Notes under the pieces: model-generated
What the model was told of the DNA's origin: nothing
Seen by the model: only the letters and a program-made list of their open reading frames with translations
Database searches by the model: none
From: Thermoguttaceae bacterium
GTDB lineage: Bacteria > Planctomycetota > Planctomycetia > Pirellulales > Thermoguttaceae
Reading direction: 5' to 3'
Length of the DNA stretch: 50,902 bases
Assembly: GCA_017436025.1 (NCBI GenBank)
Contig: JAFSDX010000115.1
Span: forward strand, 1 to 50,902
Shown: in pieces, positions 20,863 to 29,247 of the stretch
Position numbering within the stretch: position 1 is the stretch's first letter
Layout: every line of letters begins with the position of its first letter
Translations under genes and position numbers: made by a program

Positions 20863-23496
20863 ATGAGTCGCAAAAATAGGGAAAATACGTTGAAGCGGTT
20901 GAGTTGGGCGCTCTTCGGCGGCGCGGCGCTGACGCTGGCGGCGTTCGGCGGAAGCGTCGGAGCGCAAGACGGGCAAACGGCGCAAGATACGCAAAACGCG
21001 CAAGCGGCGACGCTCGCGGAAGCGGAAAAAGACGTCGAGCGTTGGAATCTCGGTTCGGCGGCGGTCGACGCGGACGTCGAAACGTTGCGCCGCTGGTTCG
21101 CGGAAGCGCCGTCGATTTTGCCGGGCGCGAAAATTCCGCTCAAAGGCCAGCCGCTTTGGCACACGAACGGCGAACTTTCGGACGAAATCATCCGCGAAAT
21201 CTTCGAAGTCGGCAAGGAAAACGGCTTCGGCGGAATCACGTTCCTCCCGGTAACGAAAACGACGCCGAAGTATCTTACCGACGAATACTTTACGCAGTTC
21301 GGCAAGTCGCTCGATCTCGCGGAAAAACTCGATATGAAAATCGTCTTTTACGACGACCTCGACTTCCCGAGCGGCAGCGCCGGTTGGCGGCTCAAGGACG
21401 CGTTCCCGGATTCGACGATCAAACGCCTCGACAAAGTCGAGTGGAGCGTGAAGGGCCCGGCGGAATTTTCCGAAAAATCGCCGATTCCGCTCGGCGACAA
21501 GGTTCTTTTCGGGAAACCGGAGGGCGTTCTGCAAGCGGCGGTCGCGATGAACGTCGAAACGTTCGAGCGCGTCGACATTCGCTCCGCCGTCGCCGCCGAC
21601 GGAACGGTCTCTTGGAAGGTTCCGGAAGGCGAATGGAAAATTTTCCTCTTCCTTTGCGTCGCCGACCCGAAAGGAATCGTCGACTATATGTCGCCGAAAG
21701 CGGTCGAAAACTTCTTCACGCTCACTTACGACTGTTTTTACGAAAAGTTTAAGGACGACTTCGGCTCGACGATCACGTCGATTTTCTTCGACGACATTAC
21801 GAACACGCAAACGCAAGGTTCGCGCAACTGGGCGCTTGAGTTCAACGCCAAACACCGCGAGCTTTGGGGCGTCGACCCGTCGCTCGACTATCCGGCGCTC
21901 TTTTACCCGATCGGGCCCGACACGCCGTCGGCGCGCTACCGACTTTGGACGACGCGCAACCGTCTCTTCGCCGACGGTTACCCGGGCCTCGTCAACAAAT
22001 GGCGCCGCGACCGCAACCTCGATATGATCTCGACCGGCCACCCGCAAGGGCCCTACGTTATTCAGCCGATCGATATGTGCGGCGACGCGATGGCGACGCA
22101 ACGCAACTCGGACGCCGTCCTGTTCGACTCGATTCACTACTACGGGCACGGGCGCGACGGCTTCAAAATTCCGACGTCGGCGGCGTACAACTACGACTTC
22201 CCGCTTTGCTTCGTCGAGATTTACGGCAACTACCGAAACAATACGTTCGGCCCGGATATGATGATGCGCTCGGCGATGGAAATTTTCGCGCGCGGCGGGA
22301 ACGTGATGCTTCCGCACGGGACTTGGACCGACCCGGCGACCGTTTACATTCCGCCGGAAATTTCTTGGCGCAACCCGAAACTGCAAGGCGGCTTTTTGCC
22401 AAAATACGGCGACTTCGTTTCGCGCAACAGCCTTTTGCTCCAAGGCGGGCGGCACGTCGCCGACTTCGGCGTCCTTTACCCGGTCGACAACTTGAAGGCG
22501 TTCTTCCACTTCCAACACGCGTTCATTAAGGGCGACTATCCTTACGGCGTCCTTCTTCCGCGCGAAACGGACTATCTCGCCGTCGGTTCGGAGTTGACGT
22601 CGAAGATTTGGCGCGACTTTACGTTCCTTCACCCGCAAATCGTCGACGAGAAATGCTCGATTGAAAAAGCGGCGACCGAAGACGCTAAGTCCGCTCCGGG
22701 CCCGGTTTTCCGTCTGAACAATACCGCCAACTGGGAAGAGTACCGCGCGGTCGTTTTGACCGGCGCCGACGTTGTTTCTTGGGCGAACCTTAAGAAGATT
22801 TTGGCGTTTTACGAAGCGGGCGGAGCGGTTCTCGCGACGACGCGACTCCCGTCGCAAGCGGCGGAGGGGCGCGAGTTCGACGACGAAGTTTGCGCCGCCG
22901 TCGAGAAGATGTTCGGCGTCGACCCGCGAACGCAGGCGCCGCGCGACGCGATTCTTACGGGACAAGAAGACATTTGCCTTCCGGAGAATTTCCGTCAAGC
23001 GCGCGAAATCAACAAAGCGGGCGAATGGGTCGCGCCGGTCGTTAATCCGGAAAAATTGGTCGTTTACGAAGAGACCGTTTTGGGCGAACGTTCGGCGTTC
23101 GTTCCGCGTCCGACGACGGAGAACCTGCAAAAGGCGGCGGACTATCTCGTTCCGGTTTCGGACGTTCGAATCGTCGCGGCGCCGGGAACGACCCTTCCGA
23201 CGTTGAAAGTCGTTCCGCGCTGGGACTATCCGATCGACGGAATGCTGCAATATCTGCACAAGGTCAAGAACGGACTCGACGTTTATTACTTCGCGAACTC
23301 GTCGAACTCGTCGGCGTCGTTCGACGCGACGCTCCGCGGCGAATTTGAGACGCTCGAACGTTGGAACCCGACGACCGGCGAAACGACGCCGCTCGCCGCG
23401 TCGGAACTGAAATTCGACGAAGCGACCGGAACGACGACGTTGCGCGTCGACTTGAAGTCGATCGAGTGCATTTTCTTCGTCGGTAAAAAACGCTAA
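20863..23496 (+). CDS. Secreted GH106-like glycoside hydrolase (alpha-L-rhamnosidase type)
   Basis: 877 residues. A signal peptide (about 1-34, ending SVGA-QD) is followed by a Gln/Ala/Thr-rich stretch. The catalytic region opens with LRRWFAEAPS, LWHTNGELSDEIIREIFEVG and FYDDLDFPSGSAGWRLKDAF, a pattern shared with GH106-type proteins, whose best-known members release alpha-L-rhamnose from pectic rhamnogalacturonan. FFDDITNTQTQGSRNW and the later FEIYGNY-like segment (FVEIYGNYRNN) lie in the barrel. A C-terminal beta region (about 780-877) ends the protein. I cannot assign catalytic acids with certainty, so substrate is open. It is monocistronic with its own promoter and terminator, and not beside a SusC/SusD pair or transporter. 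The opposite strand is open for more than 900 codons, a shadow of codon bias. Confidence 0.75.
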   Translation: MSRKNRENTLKRLSWALFGGAALTLAAFGGSVGAQDGQTAQDTQNAQAATLAEAEKDVERWNLGSAAVDADVETLRRWFAEAPSILPGAKIPLKGQPLWHTNGELSDEIIREIFEVGKENGFGGITFLPVTKTTPKYLTDEYFTQFGKSLDLAEKLDMKIVFYDDLDFPSGSAGWRLKDAFPDSTIKRLDKVEWSVKGPAEFSEKSPIPLGDKVLFGKPEGVLQAAVAMNVETFERVDIRSAVAADGTVSWKVPEGEWKIFLFLCVADPKGIVDYMSPKAVENFFTLTYDCFYEKFKDDFGSTITSIFFDDITNTQTQGSRNWALEFNAKHRELWGVDPSLDYPALFYPIGPDTPSARYRLWTTRNRLFADGYPGLVNKWRRDRNLDMISTGHPQGPYVIQPIDMCGDAMATQRNSDAVLFDSIHYYGHGRDGFKIPTSAAYNYDFPLCFVEIYGNYRNNTFGPDMMMRSAMEIFARGGNVMLPHGTWTDPATVYIPPEISWRNPKLQGGFLPKYGDFVSRNSLLLQGGRHVADFGVLYPVDNLKAFFHFQHAFIKGDYPYGVLLPRETDYLAVGSELTSKIWRDFTFLHPQIVDEKCSIEKAATEDAKSAPGPVFRLNNTANWEEYRAVVLTGADVVSWANLKKILAFYEAGGAVLATTRLPSQAAEGREFDDEVCAAVEKMFGVDPRTQAPRDAILTGQEDICLPENFRQAREINKAGEWVAPVVNPEKLVVYEETVLGERSAFVPRPTTENLQKAADYLVPVSDVRIVAAPGTTLPTLKVVPRWDYPIDGMLQYLHKVKNGLDVYYFANSSNSSASFDATLRGEFETLERWNPTTGETTPLAASELKFDEATGTTTLRVDLKSIECIFFVGKKR

Positions 23497-23521
23497 GGGC
23501 CGCTTGTAACGGAACCTTAGT

Positions 23522-23554
23522 AAGCCGCGTCGGACGTCCGACGCGGCTTTTTTT
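23522..23554 (+). terminator. Intrinsic terminator of the GH106-like gene
   Basis: A perfect 13-bp stem (AAGCCGCGTCGGA with its complement) around CG, followed by a T run. Confidence 0.92.
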
Positions 23555-23603
23555 CTTAAGTCGGCAAAAAATTTTCTTTTTTTGTCGCTTTTCGTTGTAT
23601 GTT

Positions 23604-23627
23604 GCGCGTTTATTATAATAAACGCGC
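23604..23627. repeat. Perfect 24-bp palindrome
   Basis: GCGCGTTTATTA followed immediately by its exact reverse complement, in the spacer between convergent genes. It contains TATAAT at its centre and has no T-tract on either side, so it looks more like a protein-binding site or cruciform than a terminator. Confidence 0.8.
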
Positions 23628-23642
23628 TTTGGGCGGCAAACG

Positions 23643-24869
23643 TCAAGCCGCGTCGGCTTTATCGGCGGACGTTTCCGCGGCGACGGTACGACCGAAAATC
23701 GCAAAAACGACGGCGACGATCCCGAGGACTAACGCGGCGGGCCAAAAGACTTGCGACCAAGCGATCGCGCCGTCGGCGTTTGTCGCGGCGCGTTCGAGCG
23801 TTTCCGCGACGACGCCGCTTGCCGCCGACGGAGCCGCGAACGCCGCGACGGCCAGCAACGTTTGCGCGTTCTTTCGTTCGCTTTCGTCGGTGAAACAGCG
23901 GTCGACGTAAAGAGCCGGGACTACCGACTGGAGGCCGACGTACATTACGCCGTGCGCAAGCATCGCAATAAACGCGCTCGTCGGTTCCGCGAAGCCGAGG
24001 AGGAAATATCGCGCGGCGGAAACGGAGAGCGCCGCGACGATCGCTCGTTTCAGACCGCCGACCTTCGCGATCAGCCAGGTTAACGTCGCAAGGGTCGCGA
24101 TTTCGGCGATTTGCAACACGACGCTGAGCGCGGTCGGGTTCGATTCCGGGAAAACGTCGCGCGAGAATTTTCCCCATTCGGAGAAGAAAAAATTGCTCGC
24201 GAAAATCGAGGAAACGAAAATCGTCAGGAAAAACGCGGGCGCTCCGAAGAAAATCGCGAGGAAATTCGAGCGTCGCGGCGCTTCGGACGCGGAGCCGACG
24301 TCCGACGGCGCGGTTTCCGAACCCGATTCGGCGCGCGGTTCGCCGGGGCCGACAAGGCTAAGAAACGCTAAAAACAACGAGAATCCAACGGTCGCAAGAA
24401 AGAACGTCGGCGTTTGCGCCGAAATTAAAAACTGTACTGAAATCCAGGTCGCGGTCGCCGTGAGAAAAATGTACGGCACGACTTTGGCGGGACGCGCTTC
24501 GCCGACGACGCGCGCTTGAACGCGACCCAACGCGGCGAACTGTCCGGTTCCAAGAAAAAACATCGCGAGAGCCAGCGTCGACGTATTTAAGGTTCCGACG
24601 CAGGACGCGTAAGCGATTCCCGCGCCGAGCGCCATAATCGCTCCGTAGAGAGCGACGGCGAAGCGACCGGAGAGACGCGCCGCCAGTTTTGCGATAAAAA
24701 GCGCCAGAATTCCGCCGAGTCCGAGGCAAGAGAAAAAGCGACCGGCGGCGACCGCGCCGCGCGCCGGGTCGGAGAGAAAGGCCGGGAGCGCTACCGTATA
24801 ACACGCCATCGCGCCGAGCGCCGAAGCGAAGAGCGCCGCTAAATAAACGTTCTTTTTCATATCGCGCAT
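23643..24869 (-). CDS. MFS transporter, nucleoside:H+ symporter-like (copy 1)
   Basis: 408 residues, about 12 membrane spans in two halves joined by an Ala/Ser/Glu-rich cytoplasmic loop (about 180-205). The C-terminal half has VPALYVDRCFTDESERKNAQ followed by a Gly/Ala-rich helix, the pattern seen in nucleoside:H+ symporter-type MFS proteins (NupG-like). The start is ATG 24867-24869 with AGGAG six bases upstream. A second, diverged copy lies at 25761-26978; both share PALYV-D/E-R and AQTLL-x-VA. Each MFS gene is preceded by a sigma-factor-like gene on the same strand. Transported substrate is unknown; nucleoside is a family-level guess only. Confidence 0.8.
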   Translation of the reverse strand: MRDMKKNVYLAALFASALGAMACYTVALPAFLSDPARGAVAAGRFFSCLGLGGILALFIAKLAARLSGRFAVALYGAIMALGAGIAYASCVGTLNTSTLALAMFFLGTGQFAALGRVQARVVGEARPAKVVPYIFLTATATWISVQFLISAQTPTFFLATVGFSLFLAFLSLVGPGEPRAESGSETAPSDVGSASEAPRRSNFLAIFFGAPAFFLTIFVSSIFASNFFFSEWGKFSRDVFPESNPTALSVVLQIAEIATLATLTWLIAKVGGLKRAIVAALSVSAARYFLLGFAEPTSAFIAMLAHGVMYVGLQSVVPALYVDRCFTDESERKNAQTLLAVAAFAAPSAASGVVAETLERAATNADGAIAWSQVFWPAALVLGIVAVVFAIFGRTVAAETSADKADAA

Positions 24870-25020
24870 ATTTTGCTCCTTTAATTAAAACGGAGGTTGA
24901 GATTGGAATCGTCGCGTCGCGTCGTTGCGCGGCGCGTCGAACGCTTTACTAAAGAAAACGCGCGGCGAGGGCGTTTAAGAAAAATTTTTTCGGTAAAAAC
25001 GCGTTTTTTTTAGAACGCGC

Positions 25021-25056
25021 AAAAAAAATCGCCGTCTCTTCAAAAAAAGACGGCGA
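25021..25056 (-). terminator. Intrinsic terminator after the sigma-like gene at 25073
   Basis: On the minus strand TCGCCGTCT pairs with AGACGGCGA, followed by eight T. It separates this gene from the MFS gene at 23643. Confidence 0.85.
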
Positions 25057-25072
25057 CGACGAGCGCGCGGCG

Positions 25073-25561
25073 TTAGGCTTCTCTTAAACGACGAATCGTT
25101 TGAAGTTCAAGCCGGCGTAAGAAGTAGGGCGAAAGACCGATTTTTTGCGCGAACTCGCCGAATCGCCGATTGAGTTTCGCTTCGACAAGTTCGCGAACGG
25201 AGACGCCCGTTTGACCAAGCGGCGCGTCCAGCGCTTGCTTGAGGCGGAGACGCCGTTCCGCTTGGATTAGGGCCGCTTCCGGCGTTTCCGCGGCGCGGTT
25301 CGCGTCCGTGTAACACTTTTCCTCTCGATAAGCGCGCTCGCTGGCTGCGCGGCGGTACGCGTCGACGTATAAATTATGTACGATGACGAGCAATAGGGCT
25401 ATTGGCGCCGAGTTAAAACTTGCCGCGCTGTAACGTTGTAAGTAGCGCGCGAACACTTCTTGCGAAATATCTTCGAGATCTCGATTTGGAAGTTTTTCGT
25501 TGCGAATTGCGATAATGCGTTGAATCTCGAGGAATACTTGATAATGGAGGTCGTGATTCAT
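25073..25561 (-). CDS. ECF-type sigma factor (short, divergent)
   Basis: 162 residues, start ATG 25559-25561 with GGGAG upstream. Region 2 is recognisable: RDLEDISQEVFARYLQRY matches the D-x-x-Q-E/F core helix, and VIVHNLYVDAYRR matches the -10-recognition helix. After a linker, LVEAKLNRRFGEFAQKIGLS and YFLRRLELQTIRRLRE give a helix-turn-helix-like region 4, weaker than usual. It would direct RNA polymerase to a small regulon. No anti-sigma gene is adjacent; instead MFS genes lie on both sides. Its leader holds a large dyad (25576-25617), possibly the site of autoregulation. A terminator right after it suggests it is transcribed as a single gene. Confidence 0.75.
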   Translation of the reverse strand: MNHDLHYQVFLEIQRIIAIRNEKLPNRDLEDISQEVFARYLQRYSAASFNSAPIALLLVIVHNLYVDAYRRAASERAYREEKCYTDANRAAETPEAALIQAERRLRLKQALDAPLGQTGVSVRELVEAKLNRRFGEFAQKIGLSPYFLRRLELQTIRRLREA

Positions 25562-25575
25562 ATTTTCAGCTCCCT

Positions 25576-25617
25576 AATAAAACGTTGGTCGAATTTAGCC
25601 AAATTCGACGTTTTATT
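25576..25617. repeat. Large two-part dyad in the leader of the sigma gene
   Basis: Outer arms AATAAAACG (25576-25584) and CGTTTTATT (25609-25617), inner arms TCGAATTT (25589-25596) and AAATTCGA (25601-25608), with a 4-base asymmetric bulge and a 4-base loop. All arms are perfect. It lies 14 bases upstream of the sigma gene start and includes bases next to its ribosome site. Confidence 0.8.
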
Positions 25618-25705
25618 AATAATAACGTTTAGAAAACGCAATCGGAAAAAATTTTTGTCGATTTTTTGCAAATTTTATTGAGAATGCAGCCCGGCGGCGA
25701 GAAAC

Positions 25706-25737
25706 AAAAAAAGCCGCGCGTTTTGCGCGGCTTTTTT
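25706..25737 (-). terminator. Intrinsic terminator of the second MFS gene
   Basis: GCCGCGC / GCGCGGC stem around five bases, flanked by A6 and T6, so it can work in both directions. It is 24 bases past the MFS stop at 25761. Confidence 0.9.
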
Positions 25738-25760
25738 GCGGATTTGCGTTGCGCGGCGGG

Positions 25761-26978
25761 TTAGGTTGCGTCTTTTGCGGCGTCGACGGCGAGGGGCGAC
25801 GCAACCGGCGCGCCGCGTCGGAGCCAAAAGATCGCGAGGAACGCTAAGATCGACGTCGGAAGCGCCGTTAATTCCCAAATGGGCGGCGCGTTCGTTTCGA
25901 GCGCCGTTCGGGCGACGACGTTCAAAATCGCCGACGTCGCGAAAGCTGGCAAAACGAGCGTCGCGACCGTTAAGAGCGTCTGCGCCGAGCGGCGCGCTTC
26001 CGCCGGGTAAAAACGCTCGACGTAAAGCGCCGGAACGACCGCGACGACGCCGACGTAAGCGAGTTTCTGAAGGAATAAACCGCCGAGCGACGCGAGAACG
26101 CTTCCGTTCAGCGCCGCGTAACTTAGAACCGACGCAAAAATCGCGACGCCGAGCGAACGCTTCAAACCGCCGCAAAGTCGAATCGCCGACGGCGCGGCTA
26201 AAAGCGCGACAAGTTCCGAAACCGCGCTCAATACGGGAAATAACGGAGACGAATAGGAGCCCGAATCCTCAAAAATGGACGGAAAAAACGGAAGAACGCG
26301 CGAGAACATCGGCGTCCAAACCGACGCGCCGAAACAACTCGCGACGAAAACGGTCGCCCAAAAAAGCGGATTGCGGCGAACGAGCGAAAGATAACTCGGC
26401 GACGGCGCGGCGCGCTCCGCTTCGTCGTCCGAACGCGGTCCGACGAGCGCGAGGACGGCGAGTAACGCCGTAAAAGTCGCCGAAATCGCGAAACAATTTT
26501 CCGAACGATAACGGAGGAAAACTTGCGACGCGATCCAACCGAGCGAAGCAAAAACGAAAATCGCCGGGAAACGACTCGGACGCGAAAGGTCGCGCAGCGT
26601 TCGAGCGTAAAGGCGCGCGACGAGCGAGAAAAAGCCGACGCCGACCAAACCGACTCCGACTAACGCCGGAACGCGCCGAAACGCGTCAGCGTCGAGCGAA
26701 GAATGCGCGACGAGCGAACCTAACGTCGCGACGGTCGCTAAAATCGCGATCGCGGCGTTCGAGGAAAAGCGCGAAAGGAGCCGATTCGCGACGAGCGACA
26801 AAACGCCGCCGACTAAAAACGCGACGGAAAGGGACTCCGCGACGGCGCGTCGTTCGAAAGCGCCGTCGAGAGGCGCGAAGACGTTCCAAATCGAAACATT
26901 CCAAACGGCCCAACTAGCGAAGGTTAGCGCGAAAGCGGTCGCGTTAAAAACGGCGCGGCCCAACGACGGTGGAAACAT
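25761..26978 (-). CDS. MFS transporter, nucleoside:H+ symporter-like (copy 2)
   Basis: 405 residues, about 12 spans with a central charged loop (about 180-200, RSDDEAERAAPSPSYLSL). VVPALYVERFYPAEARRSAQ is the counterpart of the motif in the 23643 gene, so the two are paralogues, although overall sequence has diverged strongly, mostly outside this motif. The start is ATG 26976-26978 after AAGGTC. The upstream sigma-like gene ends 61 bases before it, close enough for one transcript (27588 to 25761). Substrate unknown. Confidence 0.8.
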   Translation of the reverse strand: MFPPSLGRAVFNATAFALTFASWAVWNVSIWNVFAPLDGAFERRAVAESLSVAFLVGGVLSLVANRLLSRFSSNAAIAILATVATLGSLVAHSSLDADAFRRVPALVGVGLVGVGFFSLVARLYARTLRDLSRPSRFPAIFVFASLGWIASQVFLRYRSENCFAISATFTALLAVLALVGPRSDDEAERAAPSPSYLSLVRRNPLFWATVFVASCFGASVWTPMFSRVLPFFPSIFEDSGSYSSPLFPVLSAVSELVALLAAPSAIRLCGGLKRSLGVAIFASVLSYAALNGSVLASLGGLFLQKLAYVGVVAVVPALYVERFYPAEARRSAQTLLTVATLVLPAFATSAILNVVARTALETNAPPIWELTALPTSILAFLAIFWLRRGAPVASPLAVDAAKDAT

Positions 26979-27039
26979 AACTTGACCTTTGCGGGAGAAA
27001 CGGAGGAAATCGACGGAAAATAAACGAAACGCGGCGCGG

Positions 27040-27588
27040 TCAGGCGACTCCTCGACGGCAACGGCGCTCGCAATACTCGAAGGTCGCGTTCGCCGCGCGG
27101 CGAACCGCGTCCACGCCGACGTTCAACTCGGCGGCGAGATCGTAAAAGCTCTCCGCTCCGAACATTGCCAGGGCCAGACGGTACCGGCTCGCGCCGCGGT
27201 AAGGGCCCAACTCGTCCGCCGCCTTTTGGATCGCCGCCAACGCGTCCTTCTTTTCCGCGAGAAGCGCGGGCGAACTTTTTTCCGGCGTCGCGAAGAAACG
27301 GTCGTTTGCCGGAAGCGAGAAGTCGACCGTTTGAACACGGTTCTCTCGGCGTTTTTTCGCTTGATAATAGGCGTGTTTCGCTTTTTTGGTCGGCAACTTC
27401 GAGAAATTAACGACAAGAGCCGCTAGACTGGAGCCCGTCATTACGGTCCAGAAAATTTCAGGGTTGCGGGCGAAAAATTCCGCCGTCGCTTCGGCGGCAA
27501 TTTCCTCCCTTTCCGCGCCGCAAATCCCTTGGCGGCGGAGACGCGCTTCGATTAGTAGGTAAATCGCTAAAGTGAGTTGCTCGTTCAA
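27040..27588 (-). CDS. Sigma-factor-like protein upstream of the second MFS gene
   Basis: 182 residues from TTG 27586-27588, chosen because GAGGAGGT (27593-27600) sits four bases before it; a start eight codons earlier would place this ribosome site inside the gene. The N-terminal half (LTLAIYLLIEARLRRQGICG, EIAAEATAEFFARN) follows the outline of ECF region 2, ending in a basic helix (KLPTKKAKHAYYQAKKRREN). The C-terminal part (SFYDLAAELNVGVDAVRRAA) looks like a region-4 helix-turn-helix. It is more divergent than the factor at 25073 but has the same size, opens similarly (MN..L), and has the same position before an MFS gene. It could also be a different DNA-binding regulator; the sigma call is moderate. 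Confidence 0.6.
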   Translation of the reverse strand: MNEQLTLAIYLLIEARLRRQGICGAEREEIAAEATAEFFARNPEIFWTVMTGSSLAALVVNFSKLPTKKAKHAYYQAKKRRENRVQTVDFSLPANDRFFATPEKSSPALLAEKKDALAAIQKAADELGPYRGASRYRLALAMFGAESFYDLAAELNVGVDAVRRAANATFEYCERRCRRGVA

Positions 27589-27592
27589 GGCG

Positions 27593-27600
27593 ACCTCCTC
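27593..27600 (-). promoter_or_regulatory. Ribosome binding site that fixes a TTG start
   Basis: GAGGAGGT on the minus strand, four bases from TTG 27588. It is near-perfect and decides the start of the 27040 gene. Confidence 0.75.
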
Positions 27601-27639
27601 GACGGAAAACAAATGAAAAAACGAAAGCGAAGAAAAAAA

Positions 27640-27683
27640 CGTCGCTTTATTAATATAAGCCCCCGTTTCGCGAGAAAGCGACG
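27640..27683. repeat. 9-bp inverted repeat flanking a -10-like element
   Basis: CGTCGCTTT (27640-27648) and AAAGCGACG (27675-27683), 26 bases apart, enclosing a minus-strand TATATT-like box about 65 bases upstream of the TTG start of the 27040 gene. Confidence 0.5.
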
Positions 27684-27800
27684 CGAAAAAACAAAAATTT
27701 TTCCAAATTTTTACTTTTTTTTTCGGCGACGTTGCCGGCGCGATTACGACTTAACGCGGCGCGATTGGCAAGCGGGCGACGCGAACCGTCGCAAGAAACG

Positions 27801-27831
27801 AAAAAAGCCGCGTCTCGGTCGAGCCGCGGCT
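27801..27831 (-). terminator. Intrinsic terminator of the 27880 gene
   Basis: On the minus strand AGCCGCG plus inner CTCG/CGAG pairing, closing stem CGCGGCT, then T6. Confidence 0.8.
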
Positions 27832-27879
27832 CTTAGGCGGATTCGGCTTGGAGCGCCGATTCTAGTTAACGGCGAGCGA

Positions 27880-29247
27880 TCAGATGCCGCTCAGCGCGAA
27901 CGCGGTCGTCGTTTCGCCGCCGTTTTCGCTCTTTTGTTCGGCGTTTTCGGCCAACGCGATTTGCGCTTGAGCGATCTCCGCCGCGAGGCGAACGTTTTCG
28001 GCGAGCGTCGCGTCGACCGCCGCTTGGCAGTCCGCGACGCGCGTTTTCGCTTCGTTCAGTTTTTCTTTCGCCAATTCGCAATAACCCTTCATCTTCGCAA
28101 GCGCGGCGTCGAGCGTCGCTTTCTTTTCGGCGTAAGACGCGACGCGTTTGGCTTGAACCGCGGCGTCGTAATCTTCGGCGGCGTAAAGCGCTTGCATCGC
28201 TTCGTCGCCTTTGTCGCCGATTGCGACGCGTTGGTTGACGACGACTTTAGACAAGTCGGCGAGAGCGATTTCGTTGCGAACTTTGCGGAAATTTTCCGCG
28301 TCGCGGGCCGCGAATTGACGAGCCAAGAGATATTGGTAGTCGACGGCGGTCGTCGGATCGGCCGCTTGCGCGAGTTCGGGGAAAACTTGAGCCGCCAGGT
28401 TCGCGGTTTCAAAGATCGATTTGACCGCTTCGTTCTGAGCCAACTGCGTCAACGCTTCGTCGCCCGCGTCCGAATTTTCCGCGTCTTTCGCCTTGTCGGC
28501 GTTGGCTTGAATCAGCCCCAAAACGTCCGCCGGAGCGTCCATCGGAAGACGGTCGACGCAAACGATCCAAGAATGACCGCTGTTTTTCGATTCTTGAATC
28601 GCCGTCAGTTCTTGCTCGGTCAAATTGTCGAGCGACACGAGGGTCGCTTGCGTCGCCGAGGCGCCGACAAATTGGAACGCGCCGAGATAACGTCCCGGTT
28701 GCGCGTCTTCCTCCGCCGTTTGTTCGTCGTCGACGTCGACGTCGTCGGAGTCGGCGTAATATTCTTTGCCGGAGTCGAAGACGTAAGCGATCGCGTTCGC
28801 GCGGAACGACGAAAGCGCGTTGCCTTCGTTGTCGAAAGCGGCCAAGGTGTGCGAAGCCGGAATCGCAAATTCAAGTTCGACGCCCAAAATCGGCGCTTGA
28901 GTGAACGGGTCTTTGCGGATTTCAATTTCCTTCGCTTCGAGCGGTTGGCAGTTGACGAACGCGTCGCCGCGGAGAAGAGAACGAACGCGGTCGAGTTGGG
29001 CGCGGAGGCCGAGATCGGCCCAGGTTTCCGCTTTTTTCTCGTCGTTTTTCGCTTTTCTCAACGGGTCGCCGTCGATCGCGATTTTAGAGTCGTCGATTTC
29101 CGCTTGCAGCGTCTTGAGCGTTTCGACTTGCGCTTTGAGTTTCGCGTCCCATTTTTTCGACAGCGAGTACTTATTCGCCGCTAAAACGGTGAAACCGACG
29201 CATAAAACTGCGATCAGGACATATAAAACTTTGTTCCAAACGTTCAT
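27880..29247 (-). CDS. Membrane-anchored coiled-coil protein, unknown function
   Basis: 455 residues from ATG 29245-29247 with GAGG about nine bases upstream; the frame extends 75 codons further to a TTG, but that part lacks family-like sequence. MNVWNKVLYVLIAVLCVGFT is a short cytoplasmic tail plus one span. Next come a coiled coil (KKWDAKLKAQVETLKTLQAE), a compact region with Asp-rich insert (about 185-260) and a C-terminal helical region (about 300-455) with KATLDAALAKMKGYCELAKE. Proteins beginning MN-x-W-NK-x-L are, from memory, common as hypothetical genes in planctomycetes. No catalytic motif. Likely an envelope protein facing the periplasm. A strong minus-strand promoter lies about 300 bases upstream (29547-29575). 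Confidence 0.8.
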   Translation of the reverse strand: MNVWNKVLYVLIAVLCVGFTVLAANKYSLSKKWDAKLKAQVETLKTLQAEIDDSKIAIDGDPLRKAKNDEKKAETWADLGLRAQLDRVRSLLRGDAFVNCQPLEAKEIEIRKDPFTQAPILGVELEFAIPASHTLAAFDNEGNALSSFRANAIAYVFDSGKEYYADSDDVDVDDEQTAEEDAQPGRYLGAFQFVGASATQATLVSLDNLTEQELTAIQESKNSGHSWIVCVDRLPMDAPADVLGLIQANADKAKDAENSDAGDEALTQLAQNEAVKSIFETANLAAQVFPELAQAADPTTAVDYQYLLARQFAARDAENFRKVRNEIALADLSKVVVNQRVAIGDKGDEAMQALYAAEDYDAAVQAKRVASYAEKKATLDAALAKMKGYCELAKEKLNEAKTRVADCQAAVDATLAENVRLAAEIAQAQIALAENAEQKSENGGETTTAFALSGI

